Assembly: GCF_011290505.1 (NCBI RefSeq)
Contig: NZ_JAANPV010000004.1
Location: 248,001-312,000, forward strand
DNA length: 64,000 nucleotides
Direction: 5' to 3'
DNA from: Paenalcaligenes suwonensis
GTDB taxonomy: Bacteria > Pseudomonadota > Gammaproteobacteria > Burkholderiales > Burkholderiaceae_B
Positions 45,488 through 55,730 of this stretch are shown piece after piece. A model generated the notes under the pieces. It was not told where the DNA came from. It did no database searches and saw only the letters and a list, made by a program, of their open reading frames with translations. Made by a program: the position numbers and the translations under genes. Numbering within the stretch: the first letter of the stretch is position 1; each line of letters begins with the position of its first letter.

Positions 45488-46561
45488 TTATTGAAACCCT
45501 GCTAAGACCGTAGCCACTGTTTCTGGCGCTACGGCCTGTACATGACTTTTACCAATGTCGGACATCAACACAAAACGTAGTTGACCGCCTTCGGCTTTCT
45601 TGTCTATGCCCATCAATTCAATCCAGCGCTCGGCAGGCCAAGACGGTGGCACAGTTGGGCAACCAATGTTTTTCACGAGTTCCCGTACACGCTGTACTTT
45701 CTCAGCCGGAAAGCCACAACACGCTACCGACAGCTCGGCTGCCATAATCATGCCGCAACCTACCGCTTCACCGTGCAGCCACTTACCATAGCCCAAACCC
45801 GCTTCAATCGCATGACCAAAGGTATGGCCCAGATTCAGCAACGCACGCAGCCCCGATTCACGCTCGTCTGCAGACACAACTTCTGCTTTGACTTCGCAAG
45901 AGCGCTGTACCGCATAGGCCAGTGCTGCTGGATCACGTTTTACCAGTGCATCTACGTTTTGCTCGCACCACTGGAAAAAGCCCTCATCTACAATTAGGCC
46001 ATACTTGATCACCTCTGCCAATCCCGCCGCGATTTCGCGGTCTGGCAGGCTTTGCAGCACATTAATATCTATTTCTACGGCGATGGGCTGATAAAACGCA
46101 CCAATCATGTTTTTGCCCAAGGGGTGGTTCACAGCGGTCTTACCCCCCACCGACGAGTCCACCTGCGCCAACAACGTAGTAGGCACTTGCACAAAACGTA
46201 TACCACGCATAAAACACGCCGCAGCAAAACCGGCTATATCACCCACTACGCCACCACCCAGCGCCACAATGAGTGCTTTACGGTCTAAACGCTCACCCAA
46301 CAGGCGATCAAAAATACTGTTCAGCGTATTCCAGTCTTTGTAGGCTTCGCCATCAGGAATAGACACCTCGATCACCGCTTTACCGGTTTGCTTCAAGGCC
46401 TCGAGCACTTGCGCGCCATACAACCCCATAACAGTAGGATTACTGACCAAAGCAATACGGGTCACATCCGCAGGAATGCTTTCAGCCAAGTGCGCCAACC
46501 GCCCCGCTGCCACATGGATAGGATAAGCGCCACCAGGCGTCTGCACCGATACTACACTCAT
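45488..46561 (-). CDS. aroB: 3-dehydroquinate synthase
   Basis: 357 residues. Second step of the shikimate pathway. NAD-binding ALGGGVVGDIAGFAAACFMRGIRF (about 96-119), then VPTTLLAQVDSSVGGKTAVNHPLGKNMIGAFYQP, and the zinc ligands in the ASVEVIK/NLGHTFGHAIE region (RALLNLGHTFGHAIEA, about 240-255). Its ATG overlaps the aroK stop (ATGA). Confidence 0.96.
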   Translation of the reverse strand: MSVVSVQTPGGAYPIHVAAGRLAHLAESIPADVTRIALVSNPTVMGLYGAQVLEALKQTGKAVIEVSIPDGEAYKDWNTLNSIFDRLLGERLDRKALIVALGGGVVGDIAGFAAACFMRGIRFVQVPTTLLAQVDSSVGGKTAVNHPLGKNMIGAFYQPIAVEIDINVLQSLPDREIAAGLAEVIKYGLIVDEGFFQWCEQNVDALVKRDPAALAYAVQRSCEVKAEVVSADERESGLRALLNLGHTFGHAIEAGLGYGKWLHGEAVGCGMIMAAELSVACCGFPAEKVQRVRELVKNIGCPTVPPSWPAERWIELMGIDKKAEGGQLRFVLMSDIGKSHVQAVAPETVATVLAGFQ

Positions 46562-47172
46562 TGTTTGACCTCACATTTATTCAGTAATTCAGCTGCCAAA
46601 TCACGCACCGCCGCAGAAATTGGTGCACTGCCTGTGTCGAACACAATATCGGCCACTTCTTCATACAGCGGCTCACGGCGTGCTAACAACTCCGCCAAAC
46701 GTTGGCGGGGATTTTCCGTTTGCAGCAACGGCCTGCTTTTATCTTTAGCCACGCGTTTGAATAATTCTTCCGCACTGGCACGTAAATACACAACCAGACC
46801 ACGCGCTTTAAGATGGGTGCGGTTTTCAGACAACAAAATAGCGCCACCACCCGTCGCCAACACTAATCCCGGTTGGCGCGTGCACGCATCCAGTGCAGCG
46901 GCTTCGCGCTTACGGAACCCTTCTTCACCTTCGATGTCAAAAATATCAGCGATGCGCACTCCGCACCTAGCTTCCAGTTCGTGATCCAAATCGGTGAAGC
47001 TGCGATTTAAGCTGCGAGCTAGCTGTCTGCCTATAGTTGTTTTTCCGGCTCCCATCATGCCAACCAAAAAAATGGGGCGATGTTCAGGTTGCCGTAAATG
47101 CTGCAGTTCTCTTTCCCCCAACGGGGGTAAAGGGTCTATTTGCATGAGTTCTGTGGGTAAAGAGTCTGTCAT
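46558..47172 (-). CDS. aroK: Shikimate kinase
   Basis: 204 residues, with an extra N-terminal extension of about 30 residues compared with the usual 170-180. Walker A GMMGAGKTTIG (about 38-48), DLDHE for shikimate/Mg, RKREAAAL, and ATGGGAIL. The C-terminus is normal. Phosphorylates shikimate in the cytoplasm. Operon with aroB and dgt; divergent from PBP1A. Confidence 0.95.
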   Translation of the reverse strand: MTDSLPTELMQIDPLPPLGERELQHLRQPEHRPIFLVGMMGAGKTTIGRQLARSLNRSFTDLDHELEARCGVRIADIFDIEGEEGFRKREAAALDACTRQPGLVLATGGGAILLSENRTHLKARGLVVYLRASAEELFKRVAKDKSRPLLQTENPRQRLAELLARREPLYEEVADIVFDTGSAPISAAVRDLAAELLNKCEVKQ

Positions 47173-47296
47173 TTGTGTATTATCCCATTAGCGCACCCAA
47201 AAAAAAGTACACTATTTGAGTTTTATAGCGTCTGATAGCAAGTAAACTGGCACACACGCTCTACATTCTGTTTCTAGGGCCTAAAAATCACCCGCA

Positions 47297-49723
47297 ATGA
47301 GTTCTTCCGCCCAAACCTCTACTAAACGTTCCGGATCCTGGTTGAGCCGGTTCATCGTGAAATCCATCGTGGTACTGACTGGTTTAGCCGTCAGTGGTGT
47401 GCTGCTGGTTGTATTAGCACTCGCTTTGGCATGGCCTAACCTGCCTGACCTTACGGCCATGACGGATTATCGTCCTCGTATCCCCTTGCGCATTTATACC
47501 GCAGACAAGGTGTTGATTGGTGAGTTCGGTGAAGAACGGCGTAATGTTATGCCGTTCAATGAAATTCCCGATGTCATGAAATCAGCCTTGCTGGCTGCTG
47601 AGGACGACCGTTTTTATCAGCACGGTGGGATTGACCTGCGCGGCGTAGCCCGTGCAGCAATCACCAACATGCTCAGCATGCGTAAGTCGCAGGGTGCTAG
47701 TACCATCACCATGCAGTTAGCGCGTAACTTCTATCTGTCGTCCGAGAAAACGTACACTCGTAAGTTCTACGAACTGCTGCTGACGTTCAAGATTGAAGCC
47801 ACACTGACCAAAGACCAGATTTTGGATCTGTACATGAACCAAATCTATCTGGGCCATCGCTCTTACGGCTTCCCTGCTGCATCACGTACCTATTTTGGCA
47901 AAAGCCTAACTGAAGTCACCTTGGCAGAAGCGGCCATGTTGGCGGGTATTCAACGTGCGCCGTCACGCTACAACCCTATCACCAACTTTGCTGAATCCAC
48001 TCGCCAACAACAAGGTGTACTGCGTCGTATGCTGGACTTGGGCTACATCACTCAAGATGAATACGAGACCGCACGCGCACAGAAAATTGAAATCCGTTCC
48101 GCATTGGGTACGCCTGCTGGTGGTTACGCCATCCACGGTGAGTACGCTGCTGAACTGGCACGTCAACTGCTGTACAACGTTTACCAAGACAACATTTACA
48201 GCCGTGGCTTCAACATCTACACCACCATCAACTCAAAAGATCAGGAAGCCGCTTACCTAAGCGTGCGTGATGGCATTCTGAACTACACCCGCCGTAAGCC
48301 TTTCCCAGGCCCTGAGGGTCAAATCAGTTTGGCAGAAGGTATTGAGCAAGACGCCGACGCCTTGAACGATATTTTGGATGAAGTACAACGTGACCACCCT
48401 GACACCGGCGATTTGCTGACCGGTGTGGTGTTGTCGGCCAGCCCCACCAAACTTACTGTTGCTCGCAGTGCCGATAACATTATCGACATTACCGACAAAC
48501 GTGCGTTGGGTATTGTGGCGCGTGCCTTGGCACCCAATGCCACTGAAGGCCAACGCCTAACCCGTGGTTCGGTGGTGTATTTGTTCAAAAACCCAGAGTC
48601 CTGGGAAGTTGTGAACATGCCTGCAGTACAAGCAGCATTGATTGCGATTCGCCCCCAAGATGGTGCTATTCAAGCCATGGTGGGTGGGTTCCACTTTGCT
48701 GATGGTAAGTTCAACCGCGTGACCCAAGCATGGCGTCAGCCCGGTTCGGCCTTTAAACCGTTTATCTATGCGTCGTCTCTGGAAAAAGGCTTAACACCTG
48801 GCACCCAGATTGCCGATACCCCGTTCCAGCTCACCCGTGAGCAAACAGGGTCACGTGCATGGAACCCTAAAAACTACGGTGGCCGTTACGAGCCTATGCT
48901 GACCATGCGTCAGGGGCTGTATAAATCCAAAAACATGGTTTCTATCCGCATCATGCAAGCGGTGGGCCCTCAATATGTTCAGGATTACATCACCCGTTTT
49001 GGCTTTGACCGCGAACGTAACCCTGCCGTACTGCCGCTGGCATTGGGCGCAGGTAGCGTCACACCCTTGCAATTGGCGGGTGCTTACTCGGTATTTGCCA
49101 ACGGTGGCTACAAAGTACAGCCTTACCTGATTGACTACGTTACCGACAGCAACGACCAAGTGGTCATGCGTGCCAAGCCTGTAGTGGCTGGCGATGCGAA
49201 TGCTCAAGTGATTGACCCGCGTACCGCCTACGTCATGAATGACCTGCTACGTGGTGTAGCGACATCGGGTACAGGTGCTCGTGCTTCTGCCACGCTGAAA
49301 CGTAATGATATTGGCGGTAAAACAGGTACCACCAACAACTCGTTGGATGCGTGGTTTGCTGGCTACACCCCTGACTTAGTCAGTATTGCTTGGATGGGCT
49401 TTGACCGTCCGCAATCACTGGGTTCTGGTGAAACTGGTGGTGGTGTTTCCATGCCTATCTGGATCAACTTCATGCGTGAAGCTCTGGCAGGTAAACCCAA
49501 CGTACCACTAGGCCCTATGCCTAGCGGGTTGACCAAAGCCAACGGCGACTACTACTACAGCGAGTTCCCGCCAGGCGTCGCCATTGAACGAGTAGGTTTG
49601 CCTAGCGCCATGGACAACTTCGTCTCAGATGTACCAGACGATGGCATTAACTCCCTGCTACAAGGCCTGCAAAACGATGACAATGTATACGATGACAGCC
49701 CTCAAAGCTTTGCAACCCCTTAA
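47297..49723 (+). CDS. mrcA: Penicillin-binding protein 1A
   Basis: 808 residues, bifunctional peptidoglycan glycosyltransferase/transpeptidase. One N-terminal transmembrane helix (about 18-45). GT51 domain with LAAEDDRFYQHGGIDLRGVARA (about 98-118) and GASTITMQLARNFYL; transpeptidase with SAFKPF (catalytic Ser near 484), SKNMVS, and KTGTTN (near 675). Acts in the inner membrane during wall elongation. Divergent from aroKB, followed by a hairpin and lptM. Confidence 0.95.
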   Translation: MSSSAQTSTKRSGSWLSRFIVKSIVVLTGLAVSGVLLVVLALALAWPNLPDLTAMTDYRPRIPLRIYTADKVLIGEFGEERRNVMPFNEIPDVMKSALLAAEDDRFYQHGGIDLRGVARAAITNMLSMRKSQGASTITMQLARNFYLSSEKTYTRKFYELLLTFKIEATLTKDQILDLYMNQIYLGHRSYGFPAASRTYFGKSLTEVTLAEAAMLAGIQRAPSRYNPITNFAESTRQQQGVLRRMLDLGYITQDEYETARAQKIEIRSALGTPAGGYAIHGEYAAELARQLLYNVYQDNIYSRGFNIYTTINSKDQEAAYLSVRDGILNYTRRKPFPGPEGQISLAEGIEQDADALNDILDEVQRDHPDTGDLLTGVVLSASPTKLTVARSADNIIDITDKRALGIVARALAPNATEGQRLTRGSVVYLFKNPESWEVVNMPAVQAALIAIRPQDGAIQAMVGGFHFADGKFNRVTQAWRQPGSAFKPFIYASSLEKGLTPGTQIADTPFQLTREQTGSRAWNPKNYGGRYEPMLTMRQGLYKSKNMVSIRIMQAVGPQYVQDYITRFGFDRERNPAVLPLALGAGSVTPLQLAGAYSVFANGGYKVQPYLIDYVTDSNDQVVMRAKPVVAGDANAQVIDPRTAYVMNDLLRGVATSGTGARASATLKRNDIGGKTGTTNNSLDAWFAGYTPDLVSIAWMGFDRPQSLGSGETGGGVSMPIWINFMREALAGKPNVPLGPMPSGLTKANGDYYYSEFPPGVAIERVGLPSAMDNFVSDVPDDGINSLLQGLQNDDNVYDDSPQSFATP

Positions 49724-49735
49724 TTAACAACAACA

Positions 49736-49763
49736 CAATGGTGCCTTATGGCACCATTGTTGT
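49736..49763 (+). terminator. Hairpin downstream of PBP1A
   Basis: CAATGGTGCC (49736-49745) pairs exactly with GGCACCATTG (49750-49759) around TTAT. Only a weak T-rich tail (TTGT) follows, so termination may be partial or Rho-assisted. Confidence 0.55.
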
Positions 49764-49828
49764 CTGGAGGTTTGACGTCTACGTATAGACTGTCATACTT
49801 CAAGCATAAATCAGTTTTTGACCACATC

Positions 49829-49981
49829 ATGCAGCCAAATTTCTCACCTAAACGTGCGGCGCTTATCCTTTTACTAGGTGCCAGTGTCGTACTTGGGGGC
49901 TGTGGCTATAAAGGCCCCCTAGTCTTACCTGAACAAGCCGCGGCGTCTAACGTCAGCGCAAGCGCTGTACCCACTGCCTGA
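49829..49981 (+). CDS. lptM: Small lipoprotein, LptM (YifL) family
   Basis: 50 residues. Signal with lipobox LGGC (Cys near residue 24) followed immediately by GYKGPLVLPE, the signature of LptM/YifL, a small lipoprotein that assists assembly of the LPS export channel LptD-LptE. The ATG at 49829 (MQPNFSPKRAALI) starts a proper lipoprotein leader; the longer frame does not. It lies just upstream of lysA, the standard position of this gene. Confidence 0.88.
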   Translation: MQPNFSPKRAALILLLGASVVLGGCGYKGPLVLPEQAAASNVSASAVPTA

Positions 49982-50032
49982 CCCGCTTGCGGATCAGTCC
50001 CCTGCCTTTTTTCATGACTTATTTTTACCATC

Positions 50033-51301
50033 ATGACTGTAGCTCCGAATTTTCAATTTCATAATGGCGTACTGCATGCCGAACAATGCTCTCTGGAAGA
50101 TCTAGCCAAAGAGCACGGCACCCCTTTATACGTATATTCGCGAAAAGCATTAAAAGACGCTTGGGACAGCTATGAACAAGCTAAGCAAGGCCGTGATGTA
50201 CTCGTATGCTATGGCATGAAAGCTAACTCTAACTTAGCGATTCTGCGTGAGCTGGCTAATCATGGTGCGGGTTTTGATATCGTTTCAGGTGGTGAATTAG
50301 CACGCGTGATTGCCGCTGGTGGCGATCCCCGCAAAGTAGTGTTTTCCGGTGTAGGTAAACAGCGCTGGGAAATTGAAGCCGCACTGGATGCGCAAATCAA
50401 ATGCTTTAACGTTGAGTCCAAAAATGAATTGCTGCACATTGCGCAAATCGCTGCCGACAAAAAATGCGTAGCGCCCATTTCGTTACGTGTGAACCCTGAC
50501 GTTGACGCCCACACTCACCCTTACATTTCTACCGGCCTCAAAGACAATAAATTCGGTATTGCCATTGAAGACGCCCCCGACGTTTACGCCTTGGCAGCAC
50601 AGCACCCACAACTGAACATCGTGGGTGTAGATTGCCATATTGGTTCACAGATCACTGAGATCAGCCCGTACCTAGACGCGTTAGACAAACTGCTTAACCT
50701 GATTGATACGCTTGCAAAACAGGGTATTCAGCTGTCTCACTTAGACTTGGGCGGTGGCTTAGGTATTCGCTACACCGACGAAACACCTGCAACCCCAACC
50801 ATGCTGCTGACTGAAGTCTTCAAAGCCTTGGATGCCCGTGGTTTGGCGCACCTGCAATTGGTGCTAGAACCTGGTCGCTCTATGGTGGGTAATGCTGGTG
50901 TGTTGCTCACACGTGTGGAATACCTAAAACCGTCAGAAGCCAAAAACTTCGCGATTGTAGATGCGGCCATGAATGACCTCATCCGCCCCACACTCTACGA
51001 CGCCTGGCACGATGTAGAAGCAGTTAGCCCTCGCCAGAGCGGCACAACGGCTTTGGAATACGACATTGTTGGCCCTATCTGCGAAAGCGGTGACTGGTTG
51101 GCCCGTGGCCGTAAACTGGCCTTGGAACAAAACGACCTATTAGCCATTATGTCGGCAGGTGCTTATGGCTTCACCATGGCAAGTAATTACAACACCCGCC
51201 CGCGCGCTGCTGAAATTCTTGTAGATGGCACCACGGCACACGTAGTGCGACCACGGGAAGATCTACACAGTCTATTTGCCTCAGAGCGTTTATTACCCTA
51301 A
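50033..51301 (+). CDS. lysA: Diaminopimelate decarboxylase
   Basis: 422 residues. Last step of lysine synthesis, PLP-dependent alanine-racemase-type barrel. PLP lysine in CYGMKANSNLAIL (about 61), FDIVSGGEL, VDCHIGSQI, LDLGGGLGIRY, PGRSMVGNAGVLL, and the C-terminal CESGDWLARGR with the catalytic Cys (about 345). Full length. Follows lptM by 51 bp. Confidence 0.96.
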   Translation: MTVAPNFQFHNGVLHAEQCSLEDLAKEHGTPLYVYSRKALKDAWDSYEQAKQGRDVLVCYGMKANSNLAILRELANHGAGFDIVSGGELARVIAAGGDPRKVVFSGVGKQRWEIEAALDAQIKCFNVESKNELLHIAQIAADKKCVAPISLRVNPDVDAHTHPYISTGLKDNKFGIAIEDAPDVYALAAQHPQLNIVGVDCHIGSQITEISPYLDALDKLLNLIDTLAKQGIQLSHLDLGGGLGIRYTDETPATPTMLLTEVFKALDARGLAHLQLVLEPGRSMVGNAGVLLTRVEYLKPSEAKNFAIVDAAMNDLIRPTLYDAWHDVEAVSPRQSGTTALEYDIVGPICESGDWLARGRKLALEQNDLLAIMSAGAYGFTMASNYNTRPRAAEILVDGTTAHVVRPREDLHSLFASERLLP

Positions 51302-51311
51302 GCACCATTTA

Positions 51312-51341
51312 CTAAGCCCTGATTTTCAGGGCTTAGTTTTT
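51312..51341 (+). terminator. Rho-independent terminator of lysA
   Basis: CTAAGCCCTGA (51312-51322) pairs with TCAGGGCTTAG (51326-51336), followed by TTTTT (51337-51341). Confidence 0.9.
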
Positions 51342-51434
51342 AAAGAACGCAGACGCCTCACCGTTAACAAACTATAACAATTTGCCACGACCGCTGATCC
51401 GTGTCTGTCGTGGTGATCAAGGCTGTCTAAATTC

Positions 51435-54335
51435 ATGATGGATTCCACTATCACACGTAATGATCGTACACGGTCTGGCGTAAGCCAACGTATTACCGAA
51501 ATACTTAGCATTTATGTGCTACCGCTGTTTATCTGCCTGCTCTCGCTGGCGGCTTTGTTGCAACTACCCGCACACTACCCCAGTGCTGCGGGTTTTTCGT
51601 TAAGCCTGCAAACGCTACCGGCCCCGGTGACGCCTTCTGCACCCTCAATCAACACCCAAACAGCCTTAGCACAACAACCTACTGAATCACGCCTTTCCAC
51701 ACACGATCCTTTTTGGTTGAAGTTTTCACTACCCGAAGACTTCAACAGCAACGAATACGACATACGCTTTGCCACGAGCCCCCTGCATAGCCTGTACTGC
51801 TACGGTACACAACCCGATCAAACAGACCTCACCGCCCTGCCTACCGTAGCCACACACGCCAGCCACGGCTATGCGCTACACACTACTAGCCTATCGGCGC
51901 TAGCAACGGTGTACTGTCATGTACTGCCTAGTGTGGCTGGTCCCTTTAGCGTACACAGTTGGACTACCACCGACTGGGCGCAGGCGAATCAGCGCCATAC
52001 TCGCTATATTGCTTTGCTAGAAGGTGGGCTTCTCACCTTAGCCGCACTGCTGCTGGTCATCGCCCTGATTAATAAACACAGCCTCTATCTGCTGATTGCC
52101 GTCTGGCTAGTGGGTAACCTACGACTGGGCGCGATGGCCATGGGTTGGGACAACTTATGGCTAGGCCACGAATTACCCGCAGTCTGGCTACCCACCATAC
52201 GGCAAGCCACACTCGCCGCCTATTTCGTGGTGAGCTATACCCTATTTACCCAACTGTTACGCACCGTTATACAGCCCTTGCCATTTACGTGGCTGCTACG
52301 TGCTCTGCAATGGGGTGGATTAGCCTTGCTACCCGCTGCGTTCCTGCTAGAACGTGCAGTGTTCATGCCTGCCATGTTGCTGCTAAGTGGCCTAGGGCTA
52401 GTCAGTTGTATTGTGATGGTATGCACCGCCATGATACGGGCCGAACACCCCACACCGTTATCACTGTGGCACATCATGCTGCTCAGCGCATCGTTGTGCG
52501 TGCTGGTCTTAATGCTACTCATGCTACTGGGGCTGTCTAGCAACTTCCTAGACACCTTCCAAAGCGTACTCGCCCTACCCTTATCTAGCCTGATGGTCGC
52601 GATCTTATTAGGCGAACGCCTACGTGAAGAGCACCATGCCAAAACCGTAGCCGAACAAGCCTTACTCGCTAACCACTGTATCAGCCCCTTTGCCATTTTC
52701 AGCGTAGACGAAAACGGCCAGTTCATCTATGCCAACAGTGTGTTCTATGACTTTTTAGGCTTAGCAGAAGACACCAACATTGACGACTACCACTGGGAAC
52801 AATTTTTTGGCACCACTGACTGGGATAGCATCATACAAACCAGTCAAACAGGCGAAGAAACCGAGATCAGCCGCCTAGATGCAGCCTCACACCCTGGTCT
52901 GCCGCAGCAATTCGGGCTGCGAGCACTGCAGGCACAAGGGGTGATAGAAGGTTCGTTGCAAGACATCAGCAAACGCTCAGAAACCATACGCAAGCTGAAG
53001 CAGATGGCGAACCATGACCCTATTACTGATGTACTGAATAAACGCGGTATAGAAAAAGCCCTGTCGTTCTCGCTAGACAAAGTACGGGAAGGCAATAACT
53101 GTATCTTGGCGTATTTGGACCTTAACTACGTTAAACACGTCAACGACGCCTACGGTCATGCAGCGGGTGATGCCTTACTTAAAGAAGTCAGCCATCGCAT
53201 TGAAACCACGCTGCATCCCGGCCAAGAACTAGGCCGACTGGGCAATGATGAGTTTTTGATTCTGTTTAACGACACCACCCCAGAACAAGCGCAAGCCACG
53301 GCCGAAAAAATCATCAAATCGCTAAACCAAGGCAGTATTTATGCGGGCAACCGCAGCTTCAACCTGCAAAGCGCCATTGGTTTAGTAGAGCTGTCTTCCG
53401 ACACCCGTGCCGAAGATGCCTTGGCCGCTGCCAACCGCGCCTGCCGAGACGCACGCCGCACACAGTTACCATCCGTACTGTACAAACAAGGCTCCACCGA
53501 GCTGTACCAACACGCCGAAGAGCTACGGCTCTTTAAAGAGTTGGAAAATGGCGCATCAGGTGGGCTGTACCTAGAAATGCAGCCACTCATGGCGTTGCAG
53601 AACCCGCTTAATTCACTCAACGTAGAAGTGCTGCTACGTGTACGTGACTCACAAAATAACCTCATGCCATCGGGCAAGATTATTGCGGCAGCGGAAGAAA
53701 GCGGTACGGTTTCCATTATCGACAAGTGGGTATTTGCGGCCACCTTAGAGTGGCTAAACAAACACCACACGCAGCTACCACGCACACAACAAATCAATAT
53801 CAACCTAAGCGGCGTTTCCTTAAATGATGACAAGTTCATTGATGAGCTCTTCACTATTCTGGAAAACTTCGACCACTTGGCTAACAGGCTGTGCGTAGAA
53901 ATCACCGAGGGGGTTGCACTGCAAGACCTAGAGCGTACGCGCCTGTTTATGCAACGTTTGCAGCATAAAGGGGTACGCATTGCGCTGGATGACTTTGGTG
54001 CAGGCTACACCTCGTTCTCATACCTACAAGAACTGCCTACAGACGCCATTAAGATTGATGGTTCACTGATCCACAACATGCTGCTGAAGAACACCAATGT
54101 CGCCATTGTGCGCACCATTGTGGAACTGGCACGCAATCTGGGTATGGTCAGTATTGCCGAATGGGTAGAAGACGTAGACACCTTGCATATACTGCGCGAC
54201 ATAGGCGTAGATTATGTACAAGGTTTTGTGGTGTCTGGGGCCAGAGCGCCAACCGAGATATTGGCGGCCCGCGATATTCGAGACTTAGTGAAATCACCGG
54301 AAGTGCTGTCTTTCATAGACAAGCACTCCCGATAA
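51435..54335 (+). CDS. 7TM sensor with PAS, degenerate GGDEF and EAL domains
   Basis: 966 residues. Membrane sensor: one helix near 22-42, a periplasmic domain (about 45-195), then seven helices (about 195-390), as in 7TMR-DISM receptors. A PAS domain (about 410-510) leads to a GGDEF domain whose signature is GNDEF (about 610), and an EAL phosphodiesterase domain (about 690-945) with EVL for EAL, NINLS, ITEG, DDFGAGYTSFSYL, KIDGS, AEWVED and QGF. The EAL metal and catalytic residues seem intact; the second Gly of GGDEF is Asn, so cyclase activity is doubtful. Likely a c-di-GMP phosphodiesterase responding to an outside signal. No clear ribosome site; the second Met (51438) is also possible. 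Confidence 0.88.
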   Translation: MMDSTITRNDRTRSGVSQRITEILSIYVLPLFICLLSLAALLQLPAHYPSAAGFSLSLQTLPAPVTPSAPSINTQTALAQQPTESRLSTHDPFWLKFSLPEDFNSNEYDIRFATSPLHSLYCYGTQPDQTDLTALPTVATHASHGYALHTTSLSALATVYCHVLPSVAGPFSVHSWTTTDWAQANQRHTRYIALLEGGLLTLAALLLVIALINKHSLYLLIAVWLVGNLRLGAMAMGWDNLWLGHELPAVWLPTIRQATLAAYFVVSYTLFTQLLRTVIQPLPFTWLLRALQWGGLALLPAAFLLERAVFMPAMLLLSGLGLVSCIVMVCTAMIRAEHPTPLSLWHIMLLSASLCVLVLMLLMLLGLSSNFLDTFQSVLALPLSSLMVAILLGERLREEHHAKTVAEQALLANHCISPFAIFSVDENGQFIYANSVFYDFLGLAEDTNIDDYHWEQFFGTTDWDSIIQTSQTGEETEISRLDAASHPGLPQQFGLRALQAQGVIEGSLQDISKRSETIRKLKQMANHDPITDVLNKRGIEKALSFSLDKVREGNNCILAYLDLNYVKHVNDAYGHAAGDALLKEVSHRIETTLHPGQELGRLGNDEFLILFNDTTPEQAQATAEKIIKSLNQGSIYAGNRSFNLQSAIGLVELSSDTRAEDALAAANRACRDARRTQLPSVLYKQGSTELYQHAEELRLFKELENGASGGLYLEMQPLMALQNPLNSLNVEVLLRVRDSQNNLMPSGKIIAAAEESGTVSIIDKWVFAATLEWLNKHHTQLPRTQQININLSGVSLNDDKFIDELFTILENFDHLANRLCVEITEGVALQDLERTRLFMQRLQHKGVRIALDDFGAGYTSFSYLQELPTDAIKIDGSLIHNMLLKNTNVAIVRTIVELARNLGMVSIAEWVEDVDTLHILRDIGVDYVQGFVVSGARAPTEILAARDIRDLVKSPEVLSFIDKHSR

Positions 54336-54353
54336 GTGCTGGCGCTGTACTAC

Positions 54354-55715
54354 TTACAATTCACCGTAAGAGTGCAGGCCAGACAAGAACATGTTCACGC
54401 CCAAGAAAGCGAAACTCGTAATCAGCAAACCGCCTAGCGCCCAGTACGCGCCAATAGTACCGCGCATGCCTTTCATCAAGCGCATGTGCAACCATGCCGC
54501 GTAGTTCAACCACACGATCAGTGCCCACGTTTCTTTAGGGTCCCACTGCCAGTATGTACCCCACGCATCCGCGGCCCACAACGCCCCCAAAATGGTGGCA
54601 ATAGTAAAGAACGCAAAGCCAATGGCAATGGCGCGGTACATAATATCGTCCAGCACTTCCAAGTCAGGCAACTGACGTGAAATAGGACCACGTAGCGCCA
54701 AAATGGCCCCTACGATCAGTGCGCTAATGCCGAAGAACAGCATCCACGTAACGGAAAACTCGCTGCGTGAACCAAAAATCATGGGCTCTGCACAGAGCAA
54801 CATGCCCAGCACAAACACAGGCCACAATTTGCTCCACGAACGTGTTTGACCATTTTCTTTGATCAAGTAAGCAAAGCCCACCATCGCCGCTAAGGCAAAA
54901 GTACCGTAACCAATAAAGTTAGCGGGTACGTGAATCTTCATCCACCAGCTTTTTAATGCAGGCACCAACGGTTGAATTTGGTGAGCATCACGGGCAAAGG
55001 AATACCACAGCAAGAAAATAACCGATGCGTTAATCACCATCAGCACAAAACCACCCAAGCTACGGGTCGCGTAACGACGCTCGTAATACAGGTAGAACAG
55101 CGCTGTGATTAAGGCAAACATCACAAACACTTCGTACAAGTTGCTAACGGGGATATGGCCTAAGCCAGGACCTAACAAGTGGCCTTCGCGCCAACGCACG
55201 AACATACCCACTGTACCGGCATACACACCTGCCCACGTTAGTGCAGTACCCAACCATGCTGCGGTTTTGCTCACATAGCCAATCCAGTAACACACCATGG
55301 CGATCATGAACAAGGCACACATCCACAAAATAGCGGATTGTGACGAGAACAGATAACGCAGCAAGAACACACTGTCTGCACGGCTTAGATCACCGCTCAG
55401 CAAACTGCCATCATTACTGTATAGCCAGATAGCCAAGATGGCTGTTAAACCGCTTAATACCGTCAAGGTGCGCAGCGGACGCCACAACCAACCCATCCAT
55501 ACCAACAGCGGCACAGCACCACAGAGAATGACCTTTTCGTAGCCATCCATAAAGTCGGTATAGGCGGTCAAACAGTAGGCCACGCCCAACGACAATACAA
55601 TAAAGTACAGATAGTCACTTAGCTGCAAGCGACCACGCACACCACGGGAATCCCCGCTTGCTGCCATGGAAGCCTGCCACTGTTGTGACTGGGAAAGCAT
55701 TGCTGACTCAGACAT
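54354..55715 (-). CDS. ccsB: Cytochrome c biogenesis protein CcsB/CcsA (system II haem handling)
   Basis: 453 residues with many hydrophobic helices. The tryptophan-rich haem motif WGTYWQWDPKE (about 380-390) identifies the CcmC/CcsA-like haem-handling family. With ResB it exports haem and attaches it to apocytochromes c in the periplasm. GAGGAG lies upstream of the ATG; 15 bp after resB. c-type cytochromes in this window (cytochrome c4 and the aau cytochrome) would be clients. Confidence 0.93.
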   Translation of the reverse strand: MSESAMLSQSQQWQASMAASGDSRGVRGRLQLSDYLYFIVLSLGVAYCLTAYTDFMDGYEKVILCGAVPLLVWMGWLWRPLRTLTVLSGLTAILAIWLYSNDGSLLSGDLSRADSVFLLRYLFSSQSAILWMCALFMIAMVCYWIGYVSKTAAWLGTALTWAGVYAGTVGMFVRWREGHLLGPGLGHIPVSNLYEVFVMFALITALFYLYYERRYATRSLGGFVLMVINASVIFLLWYSFARDAHQIQPLVPALKSWWMKIHVPANFIGYGTFALAAMVGFAYLIKENGQTRSWSKLWPVFVLGMLLCAEPMIFGSRSEFSVTWMLFFGISALIVGAILALRGPISRQLPDLEVLDDIMYRAIAIGFAFFTIATILGALWAADAWGTYWQWDPKETWALIVWLNYAAWLHMRLMKGMRGTIGAYWALGGLLITSFAFLGVNMFLSGLHSYGEL

Positions 55716-55730
55716 TTTTTAGACTCCTCT

